Part shown: one piece after another, positions 8,075-17,764 of the stretch
Layout of the letters: the number at the start of each line of letters is the position of its first letter
Numbering within the stretch: the first letter of the stretch is position 1
NCBI GenBank assembly: GCA_945787575.1
Contig: CALZKB010000012.1
Coordinates: forward strand, 1 to 37,492
Direction: 5' to 3'
Length of the DNA: 37,492 bases
DNA from: Thermoanaerobaculia bacterium
GTDB lineage: Bacteria; Acidobacteriota; Thermoanaerobaculia; Multivoradales; JAHEKO01
The notes under the pieces: generated by a model
Databases searched by the model: none
The model's input: the letters and a program-made list of their open reading frames with translations, nothing else
What the model was told of the DNA's origin: nothing
Translations under genes and position numbers: made by a program

Positions 8075-10264
8075 CTATTCCTCCGACTCTTGGTCGGCCG
8101 GGTCCGTCGTCTTCGCGATCACTTTCTCGACCAGTGCCGTGTAGCGTGGGTGCTTGCGCACCGGGTCGAAGTAAGGGTCGTTCTCGATCCACTCGATGTG
8201 GCCCATGCCGAATTCGATCGCGCGCTCCAGGTTGTCGAGCGACTTGTCGATCTCGCCCAGTTGGGCGAAGACGCAGGCCACGTTGTAGAGGGTGTTGGAG
8301 TCGTCGGGATCGATCTCTACCGCCCGGGTGATCCACTCCTTGGCCAGCTCGAGCTCGCCGAGCTCGACCAGGCCGCCCGCGCCGAGGTAGAGCGCCCGGG
8401 GGTCGTCGGCGTGGAAGGCCAGGTGCTTCTTGACCGCCTCGACGGCCTTGCGCAGGCTCACCGCGGCATAGGCTCTCTGGCCCAGGCTCAAATAGGTCTG
8501 CGCCAGGAAGAACGGGGCCTGGTAGTCCTCCGGGCTGACTCGACACGCTTCCTCGAATCGCTCGACGGCCTCTTCGTGGCGTCCCTCGGCAAACAGGGCC
8601 CGAGCGAAGAAGTAGTGAGCCTCGTAGAGCTTGGGGTTGAGCTCGATCGCCCGCTTGAACTCCCGCTCCGACTCGTCGAACTTCCCGCTGAACGACAGCG
8701 CCAGGCCGCGGGAGGCATGCGCTTCGGCGCTCTGCGGGTTGATCTTCACGGCCTTGAGGCTGGCCGCGTCGGCCTCCTGCAGGTTGGCTTCGCTGGCGTC
8801 GTACCACATGTACAGGAAGCAGCAGCAGTCGGCGACGCCGGCGTAGGCCCGAGCGTAGCGATCGTCAATGACGATGGCGCGGGCGAACATCTGGCGCGCC
8901 AGCTCGAATCCCCTGGCATGGAACTCGTAGAAGAACTTCCGTCCCTTGAGGTAGTAGTCGTAGGCCTGCACGTCGGCCGGAGCCGCCGTTTCGACCGCCT
9001 GTTTGGCCTTCGGCGTCAGCGTGACCTGCAGGGCTTCGACGACGCTTTGCGCAATCTCGTCCTGGATGGCGAAGACGTCCTTGAGCTCACGGTCGTAGCG
9101 ATTCGACCAGAGGCGGTAGCCGTCTGCCACGTCGACCAGCTGCACGCTGATGCGAACCTGCTTGCCGGCCTTGCGCACGCTGCCCTCGAGCACCGTCGAG
9201 ACGCCCAATCTGCGCCCGATCTCGCGAATGTCCGACTCAGCGCCCTTGAAGCGGAAGGCGGAAGTGCGCGAGGCGACTTGCAGGCTCTCGACTCCGCCCA
9301 GCGCGTTGATCAATTCCTCGGCGAGGCCCTCGCAGAAGTAGTCCTGGTCCTTGTCCGGGCTCATGTCGGCGAACGGTAAGACCGCGACGGACGGCCCCTC
9401 GTCCTTGCGCTCCTGACCGACCGCTTCGCCGACCTTGGACAAGGCGGTATGGATGTCGACCGCCGATTGGTAGCGAAGCTCGGCCTCTTTCTCCAGACAG
9501 CGGCCGATCACGCGACCGAGGTGCCCGGGAAGGTCGGGGCGCCGGTCGCTGACCGCTTCGGGGGAGTCCCTCAAGATAGAGGAGACCAGCTCAGCCGACG
9601 TTCCTCCCTGGAAGGGGCGCCGACCGGTCGCCATCTCGTAGAGGATGACGCCGAGCGAGAAGATGTCGGCGCGATGGTCGACCGGCTTGCCCTGCACTTG
9701 CTCGGGCGACATGTAAGGCACCGTGCCCAGCACCACTCCCTGTTGAGTCAGCATCAGGGTCGCATCGTCTCCGCTGTCCGCGTCCGTCTCCCCGACGTGC
9801 AGCTTGGCGAGTCCGAAGTCGAGGATCTTCACCGTACCTTCTTCGGTCACCATGATGTTGGCCGGTTTCAGGTCGCGGTGGGTGATGCTGCGCTGGTGAG
9901 CGGCGACGAGCGCCCGAACCAGAGGCAGACCGATCTCCAGCACCCGCTCGACCGACAGACCGTCGCCGGTGATGATCTGGTCGAGACCCTTGCCGGTAAC
10001 CAGCTCCATGGTGATGAAGTGGCCGGCCGGCGACTCCTCGATCGAATGGATGGTGACGATGTTGGGATGATTGAGAGAGGCGACGGCTTGAGCCTCGCGG
10101 CGAAAGCGCTCGAGCCGATCGGGATCCGAGGCGGTCTCCGCCGGCAGCATCTTGAGCGCCACCTCGCGCCCGAGGTTGGTGTCCTCGGCGAGGTAGACCG
10201 TCCCCATCCCACCTTCGCCCAGGATGTCGAGGATCTTGTAGTGGGAGATCGTCTGATCGATCAT
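8075..10264 (-). CDS. Ser/Thr protein kinase with C-terminal TPR region
   Basis: MIDQTISHYKILDILGEGGMGTVYLAEDTNLGREVALKML, HRDLKPANIMV, DFGLAK, GTVPYMSPEQ, then SVAVLPFADMSPDKDQDYFCEGLAEELINAL and TPRs. Confidence 0.92.
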   Translation of the reverse strand: MIDQTISHYKILDILGEGGMGTVYLAEDTNLGREVALKMLPAETASDPDRLERFRREAQAVASLNHPNIVTIHSIEESPAGHFITMELVTGKGLDQIITGDGLSVERVLEIGLPLVRALVAAHQRSITHRDLKPANIMVTEEGTVKILDFGLAKLHVGETDADSGDDATLMLTQQGVVLGTVPYMSPEQVQGKPVDHRADIFSLGVILYEMATGRRPFQGGTSAELVSSILRDSPEAVSDRRPDLPGHLGRVIGRCLEKEAELRYQSAVDIHTALSKVGEAVGQERKDEGPSVAVLPFADMSPDKDQDYFCEGLAEELINALGGVESLQVASRTSAFRFKGAESDIREIGRRLGVSTVLEGSVRKAGKQVRISVQLVDVADGYRLWSNRYDRELKDVFAIQDEIAQSVVEALQVTLTPKAKQAVETAAPADVQAYDYYLKGRKFFYEFHARGFELARQMFARAIVIDDRYARAYAGVADCCCFLYMWYDASEANLQEADAASLKAVKINPQSAEAHASRGLALSFSGKFDESEREFKRAIELNPKLYEAHYFFARALFAEGRHEEAVERFEEACRVSPEDYQAPFFLAQTYLSLGQRAYAAVSLRKAVEAVKKHLAFHADDPRALYLGAGGLVELGELELAKEWITRAVEIDPDDSNTLYNVACVFAQLGEIDKSLDNLERAIEFGMGHIEWIENDPYFDPVRKHPRYTALVEKVIAKTTDPADQESEE

Positions 10265-10395
10265 CGCTTTCCTTGTCGAGGCCGCCGAGCAGCGCCTGGA
10301 CCTCGCGTCGTCGCGCAACGAGCGCTAGGGTATTGCTTTCGTCCTCACGGGTCCAGATGGGCCGGGAGACGCCTCGCTTCTGCTAGGTTGACTCG

Positions 10396-10683
10396 GTGAG
10401 CGCGACGATTGTCCGGGTGCGAATCGAGGGCCGCGTTCAAGGCGTCTGGTTTCGGGGCTGGACTATCGAGGAGGCCCGGCATCGGGGTCTCGACGGCTGG
10501 GTACGCAACCGGGTCGACGGCTCGGTCGAGGCGCTCTTCTCGGGCTCGCAGGAGGCGGTCGAAGCGATGATCGCCGCCTGTCACCGTGGTCCGGCCGCAG
10601 CTAGGGTGAGCTCCGTCCGGCGCTTTCTGGCCACCGCGGAAGAGCTTCGCGGTGACGAGTTCGTCTACCTGCCGACGACCTGA
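10396..10683 (+). CDS. acyP: Acylphosphatase
   Basis: VRIEGRVQGVWFRGWTIEEARHRGLDGWVRNRVDGSVEALFSG signature. Confidence 0.93.
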   Translation: MSATIVRVRIEGRVQGVWFRGWTIEEARHRGLDGWVRNRVDGSVEALFSGSQEAVEAMIAACHRGPAAARVSSVRRFLATAEELRGDEFVYLPTT

Positions 10684-10765
10684 AGGCGCCAGGTACCGTC
10701 TCGCCGCCAGGCTTCTGCGCCGGGCGAGCCGTGGCTCCCTCGGCATCGAATCCCCAGACGGCCCT

Positions 10766-11146
10766 CTAGCGGGCGGCCATGACCAGCAGCGCCCCGGTCA
10801 CGTAGGCGACCAGCCACCAGCCGAACGCGAGCCGCGAGAAGCGGTGCAGCCAACCAGGCACCACGTCGTCGCCGTGCGCCCGACGGTGGCGCCAGGCCAG
10901 CGCCGTCTCGGTCAGCATCGCCGCCAGCGACGAGAAGCCGAGCACGCCGTGCGCGGTGAACGGGCCACGACTCGAGCCGGCGATCATGCAGACGGTGGCC
11001 GTCACGTCGAGGACCACGCCGGCAGCGAGAAACGCCAGCGTGCGGGAGCTCACCCGCCGGCTGCGCTGCTCCCCGACGATTCCCACGGCGTAGGAGATCA
11101 GGGCCAGGTTGACGATGATCGTGCCGGCTATCAGAACGGGACTCAT
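10766..11146 (-). CDS. Small multi-TM membrane protein (HsmA/TIGR03987-like)
   Basis: MSPVLIAGTIIVNLALISYAVGIVGEQRSRRVS... with about four TM segments and a C-terminal FGWWLVAYVTGALLVM. Confidence 0.6.
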   Translation of the reverse strand: MSPVLIAGTIIVNLALISYAVGIVGEQRSRRVSSRTLAFLAAGVVLDVTATVCMIAGSSRGPFTAHGVLGFSSLAAMLTETALAWRHRRAHGDDVVPGWLHRFSRLAFGWWLVAYVTGALLVMAAR

Positions 11147-11374
11147 GGCTTCCTCCCGGTGGGCCTCGTCGGTCTCCCAGAGGCTATCAGCGTCAACCGA
11201 CCTCCCCACTCTCCCCCGGCCGAGATACTCATCTAGATCGATGGTCAGTCGATAGAAGAACCGCAGCACAACCTCGGAGGACACCCGTGATGAAGAGACT
11301 GCACGGCGGTCTGGCCCCGACGACCTGTCGAACCTCGATTCCGGATCTCGGTCATCCGGCGATGACGGGTCGGG

Positions 11375-13333
11375 TCAATCCAGCCTCGAGAACTCACGGG
11401 CGCGGTCAGCGAACGGACCGGTCGGCGCGCGCTCGAGAAACTCCAACCAGAGGGGCACGGCCTCCGCTCTTCGGCCGAGACGAAGCAGAGCCAGTGCCTT
11501 TCCGTAGGTCACGTGAGGATGCTCGGGAAAGCGCCTCTCGGTCTGCTCGAATGTCGCCAGCGCACTCTCGAACCGAGCCGCTTCGATCTCGAAGAAGCCG
11601 AGGTTCAACCAAGCGGTCACCGCTGCGGGGTTGCGTTCCACCGATCGTCTCATCTCGCTGATCGCCTCATCCAGGAACCCGTGGGTACGCAGCCGCAGGC
11701 CGAGGAGAAATCTCAGCTCCGGGTCGTCCGGAGCCGCCGAGACCGCTTCCCGGAGCTCTGCCAGCCTGGTGTCTCTTTCGAAGTAGACGAACCAGAGACC
11801 CGGTTGGACCTCCGCCGCTCTCGGGGAGTAGGCCTCCTGGAACTCGAGCCTGGCGATCAGGTCTGAAGGAGCGGGCCACCAGCCTTTCTCCGGCTGTACG
11901 CGTTCGAGGATCTTCTTGGTCGTGAGGTCGCGGGCGGGATCGAAATCCGACTCCTGGGTGCCGTACTCGATCGCCACGATATCCGGCTTCCGGGAGAGCA
12001 CGTACTCGGAGTCGTATTTCTGGTGACCCAGGAAGCCTCTATCGAGCTCCATCTCCCGATGGGCGATGTGCTCGTCGGCCAAACCGAGCATGTCGACGCA
12101 AGGCAGCTCGGAGTAGTACGGGATACGTCCCAGGGAACTGATCGCCAGAAGGGTGTCGGGCGGGAGGTTGTTGCCGAGCCATTCTCCATACGCGCGCATC
12201 CGCGGTGCGCTCGCCCGCAGAGACGACTCGAACGCCTCTCGGTGAGCCCGATCGGGCAGGATCTTGCCGCTCAGGCACAAGGATAGGGCGACGACCAGCG
12301 GCAAGGCGCCGGCGAGAACGGCAACGGCTGTACTCCCGCTCTCGAACCGCCGTGAGAGCTTCGAGCAGCCATCGATCAGCAAGAGGCTCCACCAAGGGAA
12401 GTACGGAATCAAGAACCGCGAGTAGGGGTAGATGTCTCCTCCGACGAGGACCACGTAGACGGTCGCCGCGCCGAGCAGAGTCAGCACCAGCGTCCGCTTG
12501 GCTCGGCCTCGTCGGGTCAACAGAGAGCCGAGCAGCACCGGCATTGCCCAAATGCCGTGACTGATCATGAACTCGCCCGTGTACTCGAGCCCGTCGCGGA
12601 TCATCGCCTCACTCAAGTCGGTCTTGGCGTAGAACGTGTTGGGCAACGGATACCCGTAGTACGACAATCGAAAGAGGAGGTGGGGGACGAAGATCGCGGC
12701 GAAGGCGACGACCAAGGCCAGCGTGTTCCGGCGCTGGTCCGGGGCTCGGAGAATCCAGTAGCCGGCGGCGATGGCGACCAAGCCCGCGGCCTCCGGCCTG
12801 GTCAAGTAGGCGAGGCCGAAGAAGACGCCCACGACGATGCCCGATCGTCTGCGCTCGGGAGCTCGAAGTGCCAGCGAGATCGCGAGAGTGATCAGTAGAC
12901 CGTAGAGACTGGTCTCGAGCCCTCCCCCAGCCCACATCGCGAGCGGTGCGCTCGAGACCAGCGTGAGGCACGAAAGCAACGCATGGGCTCGCGGGAGACG
13001 CAGTCCCCTCCTGCCTCCCAGATAGGTGGCGGGCACGAGAGCCAGGGTGAAGACGAGTCCCAGCGCCCCGGCCGCCCGAGGCGGATCCAGCCCGACCCGA
13101 TCGGCGCCAGCGAGAACCACGACCCAGAGGAAGTCCGTGTAGCCTTCGACTCGCTCGCCCCGGTTGAACACGAGGCCGTCGCCGGCGGACAGATTCCGTG
13201 CATAGCGAAAGGCGATGAACGCGTCATCCACCGGCACCCAATAGCGCATGACGTGGAAGGCCAAGACGAGAACCAACCCAGCGAGAGCGAGGTAGACCAC
13301 GCCACGGCTCATGGGCGAGAATCTGCGGGTCAC
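11375..13333 (-). CDS. Integral membrane glycosyltransferase-like protein with C-terminal TPR domain
   Basis: Multi-TM N-terminal half with VDDAFIAFRYARNLSAGDGLVFNRGERVEGYTDFLW (GT-C/AftB-like); C-terminal TPR (AVTAWLNLGFFEIEAARFESALATFEQTERRFPEHPHVTYGKALALLRLG). Confidence 0.75.
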   Translation of the reverse strand: MTRRFSPMSRGVVYLALAGLVLVLAFHVMRYWVPVDDAFIAFRYARNLSAGDGLVFNRGERVEGYTDFLWVVVLAGADRVGLDPPRAAGALGLVFTLALVPATYLGGRRGLRLPRAHALLSCLTLVSSAPLAMWAGGGLETSLYGLLITLAISLALRAPERRRSGIVVGVFFGLAYLTRPEAAGLVAIAAGYWILRAPDQRRNTLALVVAFAAIFVPHLLFRLSYYGYPLPNTFYAKTDLSEAMIRDGLEYTGEFMISHGIWAMPVLLGSLLTRRGRAKRTLVLTLLGAATVYVVLVGGDIYPYSRFLIPYFPWWSLLLIDGCSKLSRRFESGSTAVAVLAGALPLVVALSLCLSGKILPDRAHREAFESSLRASAPRMRAYGEWLGNNLPPDTLLAISSLGRIPYYSELPCVDMLGLADEHIAHREMELDRGFLGHQKYDSEYVLSRKPDIVAIEYGTQESDFDPARDLTTKKILERVQPEKGWWPAPSDLIARLEFQEAYSPRAAEVQPGLWFVYFERDTRLAELREAVSAAPDDPELRFLLGLRLRTHGFLDEAISEMRRSVERNPAAVTAWLNLGFFEIEAARFESALATFEQTERRFPEHPHVTYGKALALLRLGRRAEAVPLWLEFLERAPTGPFADRAREFSRLD

Positions 13334-13352
13334 GACGATGCCCGCCTCGGCT

Positions 13353-13500
13353 CGGCTCCCAGCCTCGGCGAACTGCGCTGGGGCTCTCCCGGCTTGTACC
13401 GCCCTGACGATCGATCGGGTCGCGCCAATCCTCTCCCTCGTTGTCAGTTCCCGCCGGGACTCCCCCCGGATGTCGGAAGCCGGCTCCTAAGTGTAGACGG
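13353..13500. repeat. Dispersed repeat copy A (5' side of HAO-like gene)
   Basis: CGGCTCCCAGCCTCGGCGAACTGCGCT (13353-13379) and CCCCCGGATGTCGGAAGCCGGCTCCTAAGTGTAGACGG (ending 13500) match copy B blocks. Confidence 0.55.
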
Positions 13501-13720
13501 TCCGTTTCCGGGCTGGCGGACCGATCGCGTCACTTCGGGGGGCGTGCGACGCGACGACGCGCTCGGTGCGAACAAGGTCCGGTGAGTCTGGGAATCGAAC
13601 CTCAGCGAGCGCGAGCTGAGATGCCAGCCGCCTTCTCATGAAGTAGGATCGATCTACAGAGATCGCCGCGAGCAGTCGACTAGAGATCCCTCGCGGCGCC
13701 AACAGAGGAAGGTGGCTGAG

Positions 13721-15178
13721 ATGAGAGGGTCGCCGCTGTTCGGAGTCGCAGCTCTGTCGGTTCTCGTGATGACGCCCGCTGCCGGTGGGGCGCAAAAGAC
13801 GACGCCGACGGTGATGTCCGCGGAGACGGAGGAGTGCAACGAGTGCCATGCCAGCGAGACGCGCGGCATCTATCAGGAGTGGGGAACCTCCAAGCACTAC
13901 CGCGCCCACGTCGGTTGCTACGAGTGCCATCGGGCGGAGGAAGGTGAAGCCGACGCCTTCGACCACATGGGGCACTCCATCAGCATCATCGTCTCGCCGA
14001 AAGACTGCGCCCGCTGCCACGAACGGGAGGTGGCCGAGTTCGACGAGAGCCATCACTCGAAGGCGGGCCTGATCCTCGGATCGCTCGACAACTTTCTCGC
14101 CGACGTGGTGGAGGGAGACAAGGCCTTCTTCGGCGGTTCGGCTCTCACCGTGAGCGGATGCAAACAGTGCCACGGCGGCGAGGTGGAGGTCGCCGAGGAC
14201 GGCTCCCTGCTGCCGACCGGTTGGCCCAACACCGGCATGGGGCGCCTCAACCCGGACGGCTCGGCAGGCGCCTGCACGGCCTGCCATCAGCGGCACGCGT
14301 TCTCGGCCGCCCAGGCCCGCCGGCCGGAGAACTGCGGCAAGTGCCACCTTGGACCGGACCATCCGCAGAAGGAGATCTACGAGGCTTCGAAGCACGGAAT
14401 CGCCTTCGAAGCGCACGTTGACGACCTCAACCTCGACAGCGCCAAGTGGGTGCTGGGCGAGGACTACACGGCGGCTCCGACCTGCGCCACCTGCCACATG
14501 TCGGCGGTGCGCACCGCCGACGGCGAGCTGATCCCGGTGACTCACGACGTCGGCCTGCGCATCAGCTGGAACAACCGGCCGCCGATCTCGATCCGGCCCG
14601 AGGTATCGGACGCCAAGCTCGGCCTCGAGAAGATGGCCAAGGTCGGCTGGCAGGAGAGGCGCGCCAACATGAAGCAGGTGTGCGTCGTCTGCCACACCTC
14701 GAACTATGTCGACAACTTCTACCAGCAGTACGACGGCGTCATCGAGCTCTACAACTCGAAGTTCGCCCAACCGGGAAGCGATCTAATGGCGCTGCTGCGC
14801 GAGCATGAGCTGATCAGCGCGCTACAGTTCGACGAAGACGTGGAGTGGACCTGGTGGGAGATCTGGCACCACGAAGGCCGAGTCGCGCGTCACGGCGCTT
14901 CGATGATGGCGCCCGACTACACCCACTGGCACGGGCTCTACGAAGTGGCCAAGCACTGGTACACGAAGTTCGTCCCCGAGCTGCAGGCGATCGTCGCTGA
15001 GCACGTGCACTCCGACGATCCGTCCAGAGTCGAAGGAGCGCGGGCGCTCCAGGCCGCGCTGGACGAGCTGCTCGCCAGACCCGAACACGCGTGGTACACC
15101 GGCAACCTGACCGACGAGGAACGAGAGGCGAGGCGAGCGGCACAGGAGGAGTTCAAGAAGCGGTACGGCGGCGACTAG
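13721..15178 (+). CDS. Octaheme c-type cytochrome, hydroxylamine oxidoreductase (HAO)-family
   Basis: Signal peptide; eight CxxCH: CNECH, CYECH, CARCH, CKQCH, CTACH, CGKCH, CATCH, CVVCH; C-terminal helical region with APDYTHWHGLYEVAKHWY. Confidence 0.85.
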   Translation: MRGSPLFGVAALSVLVMTPAAGGAQKTTPTVMSAETEECNECHASETRGIYQEWGTSKHYRAHVGCYECHRAEEGEADAFDHMGHSISIIVSPKDCARCHEREVAEFDESHHSKAGLILGSLDNFLADVVEGDKAFFGGSALTVSGCKQCHGGEVEVAEDGSLLPTGWPNTGMGRLNPDGSAGACTACHQRHAFSAAQARRPENCGKCHLGPDHPQKEIYEASKHGIAFEAHVDDLNLDSAKWVLGEDYTAAPTCATCHMSAVRTADGELIPVTHDVGLRISWNNRPPISIRPEVSDAKLGLEKMAKVGWQERRANMKQVCVVCHTSNYVDNFYQQYDGVIELYNSKFAQPGSDLMALLREHELISALQFDEDVEWTWWEIWHHEGRVARHGASMMAPDYTHWHGLYEVAKHWYTKFVPELQAIVAEHVHSDDPSRVEGARALQAALDELLARPEHAWYTGNLTDEEREARRAAQEEFKKRYGGD

Positions 15179-15346
15179 CTCTCCGCTCACCCCTCGCGTC
15201 GTAGCGGATCTCGCGACGTTTACCCGGGCATTGCAGCCGGCCGAGGTAGGTCGGGAGAAGTCCCCTGCGGCTCATCGCCGGACGCCGCGGCCCATCGGCG
15301 GGAACCGGTAGATCACGCCTGACCTGCTTACCCTCGGCTCTCGGAT

Positions 15347-15421
15347 CGGCTCCTCGCCTCGGCAAACTGGGCTCGCCAGGCCTCCCACCGGTGTGGGAGG
15401 CCGGCTCCCTGGTGCAGACGG
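15347..15421. repeat. Dispersed repeat copy B (3' side of HAO-like gene), containing a perfect hairpin
   Basis: CGGCTCCTCGCCTCGGCAAACTGGGCT (15347-15373) and CCCACCGGTGTGGGAGGCCGGCTCCCTGGTGCAGACGG; stem GGCCTCCCAC / GTGGGAGGCC with CGGT loop (15379-15402). Confidence 0.55.
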
Positions 15422-15475
15422 GGTTGCTCGTCGCTCGTTCCGCTCACGTCAAGGGGTCGTGACTTGATCCTCCGG

Positions 15476-17758
15476 TTAATTCGCCGCGGAATGGTGCAGC
15501 GGCAAGGTCTTGTCGATGAGCTTCCCGAGGTCGACCCGGTCGGGGTAGAGCAGCCGTTGTGTCCACTCCGCGTCGACGTCGGCGACGATGATGTCTCCGA
15601 CCTCGTCGTGGACGTTGCTGAAAATGCCGTGAGTCAGCATCTTCTGCGTCTGGTAGTGGTTGTCCTCGGTTGGGGAGACGTAGTGCACCGAGACGATCTT
15701 GTAGCGATGGATGAGGAAGAGGTGGATCAACGACATGAGGCGTTTCTTGCGCAACGCCTTCTCGAAGGTGTTCTGGTCGCGAATCGAGAGCAGGTTGCGG
15801 CCTCGGCGGTCCTTGATGATGGCGAAGATCACGTTGGCGACCTTGGTGCCGGACTCGTCCAGCGCCATCAGTTCGAGCAGATCCGAGGCTGCGGTCTGGG
15901 GCCTGAGCTCGACGCGCAGCGGTGGCAGCTCGTGGTGCGCGGTCCACAGCCCGAGCCACTCCTCGAGCAGCTTGCGTGGCACTTCGGTCTGCACGAGATG
16001 CTGGAACTGAGTCGAGCCCTTGCCCATCGCCTTGGTGGTCGCGGTGCGCCCCGAGGAGGCCATCAGCGCGGCGTCGAGCCGCGGGCCGCCGACAAGGGTC
16101 TGAGGCGTCTTGTAGGGGGACTGCAGCAGCCGGAACTTACGCTGCAGACGGGCCAGCGCCAGCATTCCGTCCTGCCCGAGAGCGGTGGCGAAGTCCTCGC
16201 CTGCCAAGCCGTCGATCTGGTGGCCGCCGTAGGTGATGAAGTTGAAGACGTAGCCGAGCTTGCCGAGCTCCTCGGGAAAGCGCTTCATCTCCTCCTCGCT
16301 CATGCCGGTCGTGTCCCAGTTGAACGATGGTGAGAGGTTGTAGGCGAGCATCTGGTCGGGGAACTTCGCGTGCATGGCCTCGGCGAAGGCCCGGGCATCT
16401 TCGAGGTCCGCCGTCTTGGTCTCCATCCACAGAATGTCGGCGAACGGCGCCACCGCCAGCGACTTGGCGATCGCGTAGTCGATCCCGCCCTGGATCTGGT
16501 AGTAGCCCTCGGGAGTCCGGGGAAGCTCACAATCCCAGATGATGGAGATACCCATCGACCGAGCCTTCTGGCGGGCGGCGAAGAACGACGCGCCGGCGGC
16601 GAATTCGTTCCATTCGTCGACGCTCGAGTCGAACTGCTCGCCCTCGTGGACGCGGAACTCGATGACGTCGGCAACCGCCTGGCCGTAGGTCTTGAGGCCG
16701 GCCTCCGCCTGCCAGCGATCGATGTAGGTCGTCGACACCACGTCGAGCATCGCGTCGACGTTGGCGAATCCACCCTGCTCGAAGGCGTCGACGTTGGCTT
16801 GGATCTCGCTCGACAGACCGGTGCGCTCGAGCCAGGTCTCGGCCGCCGCGTGCTCCTCGTCCGAGAGCGCGAACAGCAGATGGCCCCTGATCTCCTCGAT
16901 GCCGAGATCGTAGAACTTCTTCAAGAGCGTCACGTAGCCGGCCTTGTAGGTCGGCAGCTCCACGTTGGTGGCACCGAGAATGAAAGGCTGATCGCGCTCG
17001 TCGGACCTGCTCTCGAGGAAAGTCGCCGATTCGGCGTCCGTTCGGGCGACGATGATGCCCGCCACCTTCATCACGTCGAGCTGGAAGCGCGCCGCATTGA
17101 GCCTCTTGATCTGCTCGTCGACCGTGACGAGGACCTTGCCCCCTTGATGCCCGCACTTCTTGAGACCGGGCTTCTGGTCCTCGATGTGGTAGCCGGGCAC
17201 GCCGACCTCGACGAACCTGCGAATCAAGTTGCGGACGTGGGCGTCGCCGCCGTGCCCGGTGTCGGCATCGGCGATGATGAAGGGGCGGAAATCGACCTCG
17301 GGCGTCGCCTGGCGCTGCTCTTCGGTCATTCGCGAGCGGGCAAAGTGCTGGTTCCGGTCCGCCGTCAGCAGGGCGCGCACGATCGGCGCCGCTTCGTCCG
17401 GCACCTGACTCAACGGGTAGCTCGCCAGATCGGCGCCGGGGTCTTCGGTGATCGAGCCCTTGGCGGAGGTCGCCCAGCCACCGAGGTAGATACCGCCCAG
17501 ACCGAGCCGTCTCATGGTGACCGCCTGGCCTGGAGAGTAGGGGCCGAAAGTCGTGATGCTCCGGCGACGCCTGAACAGCTCACGGAGGGAATCGTAGAAG
17601 CCCTCGGCCGCCTCTTCGGCGACCGGGTAGTGGTTGGCGATCGTGCCCTGCTGAGCCGCTACCTGAGAGGGAGAGTAGAGGCGTACGATCCCTTCGAAGC
17701 GCGGGCGCGATGCCCAATCTTGTGCTCTTGCCTTCTGTTTCTCGAATGAGCTCATCAT
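15476..17758 (-). CDS. aceA: Isocitrate lyase, long (Icl2-like) form
   Basis: [47 protein letters not shown] (KKCGH catalytic motif), [13 protein letters not shown], plus a C-terminal extension (total 760 aa). Confidence 0.93.
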   Translation of the reverse strand: MMSSFEKQKARAQDWASRPRFEGIVRLYSPSQVAAQQGTIANHYPVAEEAAEGFYDSLRELFRRRRSITTFGPYSPGQAVTMRRLGLGGIYLGGWATSAKGSITEDPGADLASYPLSQVPDEAAPIVRALLTADRNQHFARSRMTEEQRQATPEVDFRPFIIADADTGHGGDAHVRNLIRRFVEVGVPGYHIEDQKPGLKKCGHQGGKVLVTVDEQIKRLNAARFQLDVMKVAGIIVARTDAESATFLESRSDERDQPFILGATNVELPTYKAGYVTLLKKFYDLGIEEIRGHLLFALSDEEHAAAETWLERTGLSSEIQANVDAFEQGGFANVDAMLDVVSTTYIDRWQAEAGLKTYGQAVADVIEFRVHEGEQFDSSVDEWNEFAAGASFFAARQKARSMGISIIWDCELPRTPEGYYQIQGGIDYAIAKSLAVAPFADILWMETKTADLEDARAFAEAMHAKFPDQMLAYNLSPSFNWDTTGMSEEEMKRFPEELGKLGYVFNFITYGGHQIDGLAGEDFATALGQDGMLALARLQRKFRLLQSPYKTPQTLVGGPRLDAALMASSGRTATTKAMGKGSTQFQHLVQTEVPRKLLEEWLGLWTAHHELPPLRVELRPQTAASDLLELMALDESGTKVANVIFAIIKDRRGRNLLSIRDQNTFEKALRKKRLMSLIHLFLIHRYKIVSVHYVSPTEDNHYQTQKMLTHGIFSNVHDEVGDIIVADVDAEWTQRLLYPDRVDLGKLIDKTLPLHHSAAN

Positions 17759-17764
17759 GGGCTC

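Noticed and set aside
8090-9379. 429-aa plus-strand ORF antisense to the kinase-TPR gene
   Set aside because: Shadow ORF with no recognisable domain; opposite strand has full kinase and TPR motifs.
13487-14770. 427-aa minus-strand ORF antisense to the HAO-like gene
   Set aside because: Shadow ORF; the plus strand has eight CxxCH motifs and a signal peptide.
15976-15993. TGGCACTTCGGTCTGCAC as a second sigma54 promoter
   Set aside because: GG-GC spacing is one nucleotide too long and the site lies inside the isocitrate lyase coding sequence.
16370-17749. 459-aa plus-strand ORF antisense to isocitrate lyase
   Set aside because: Shadow ORF; the minus strand encodes recognisable isocitrate lyase including KKCGH.
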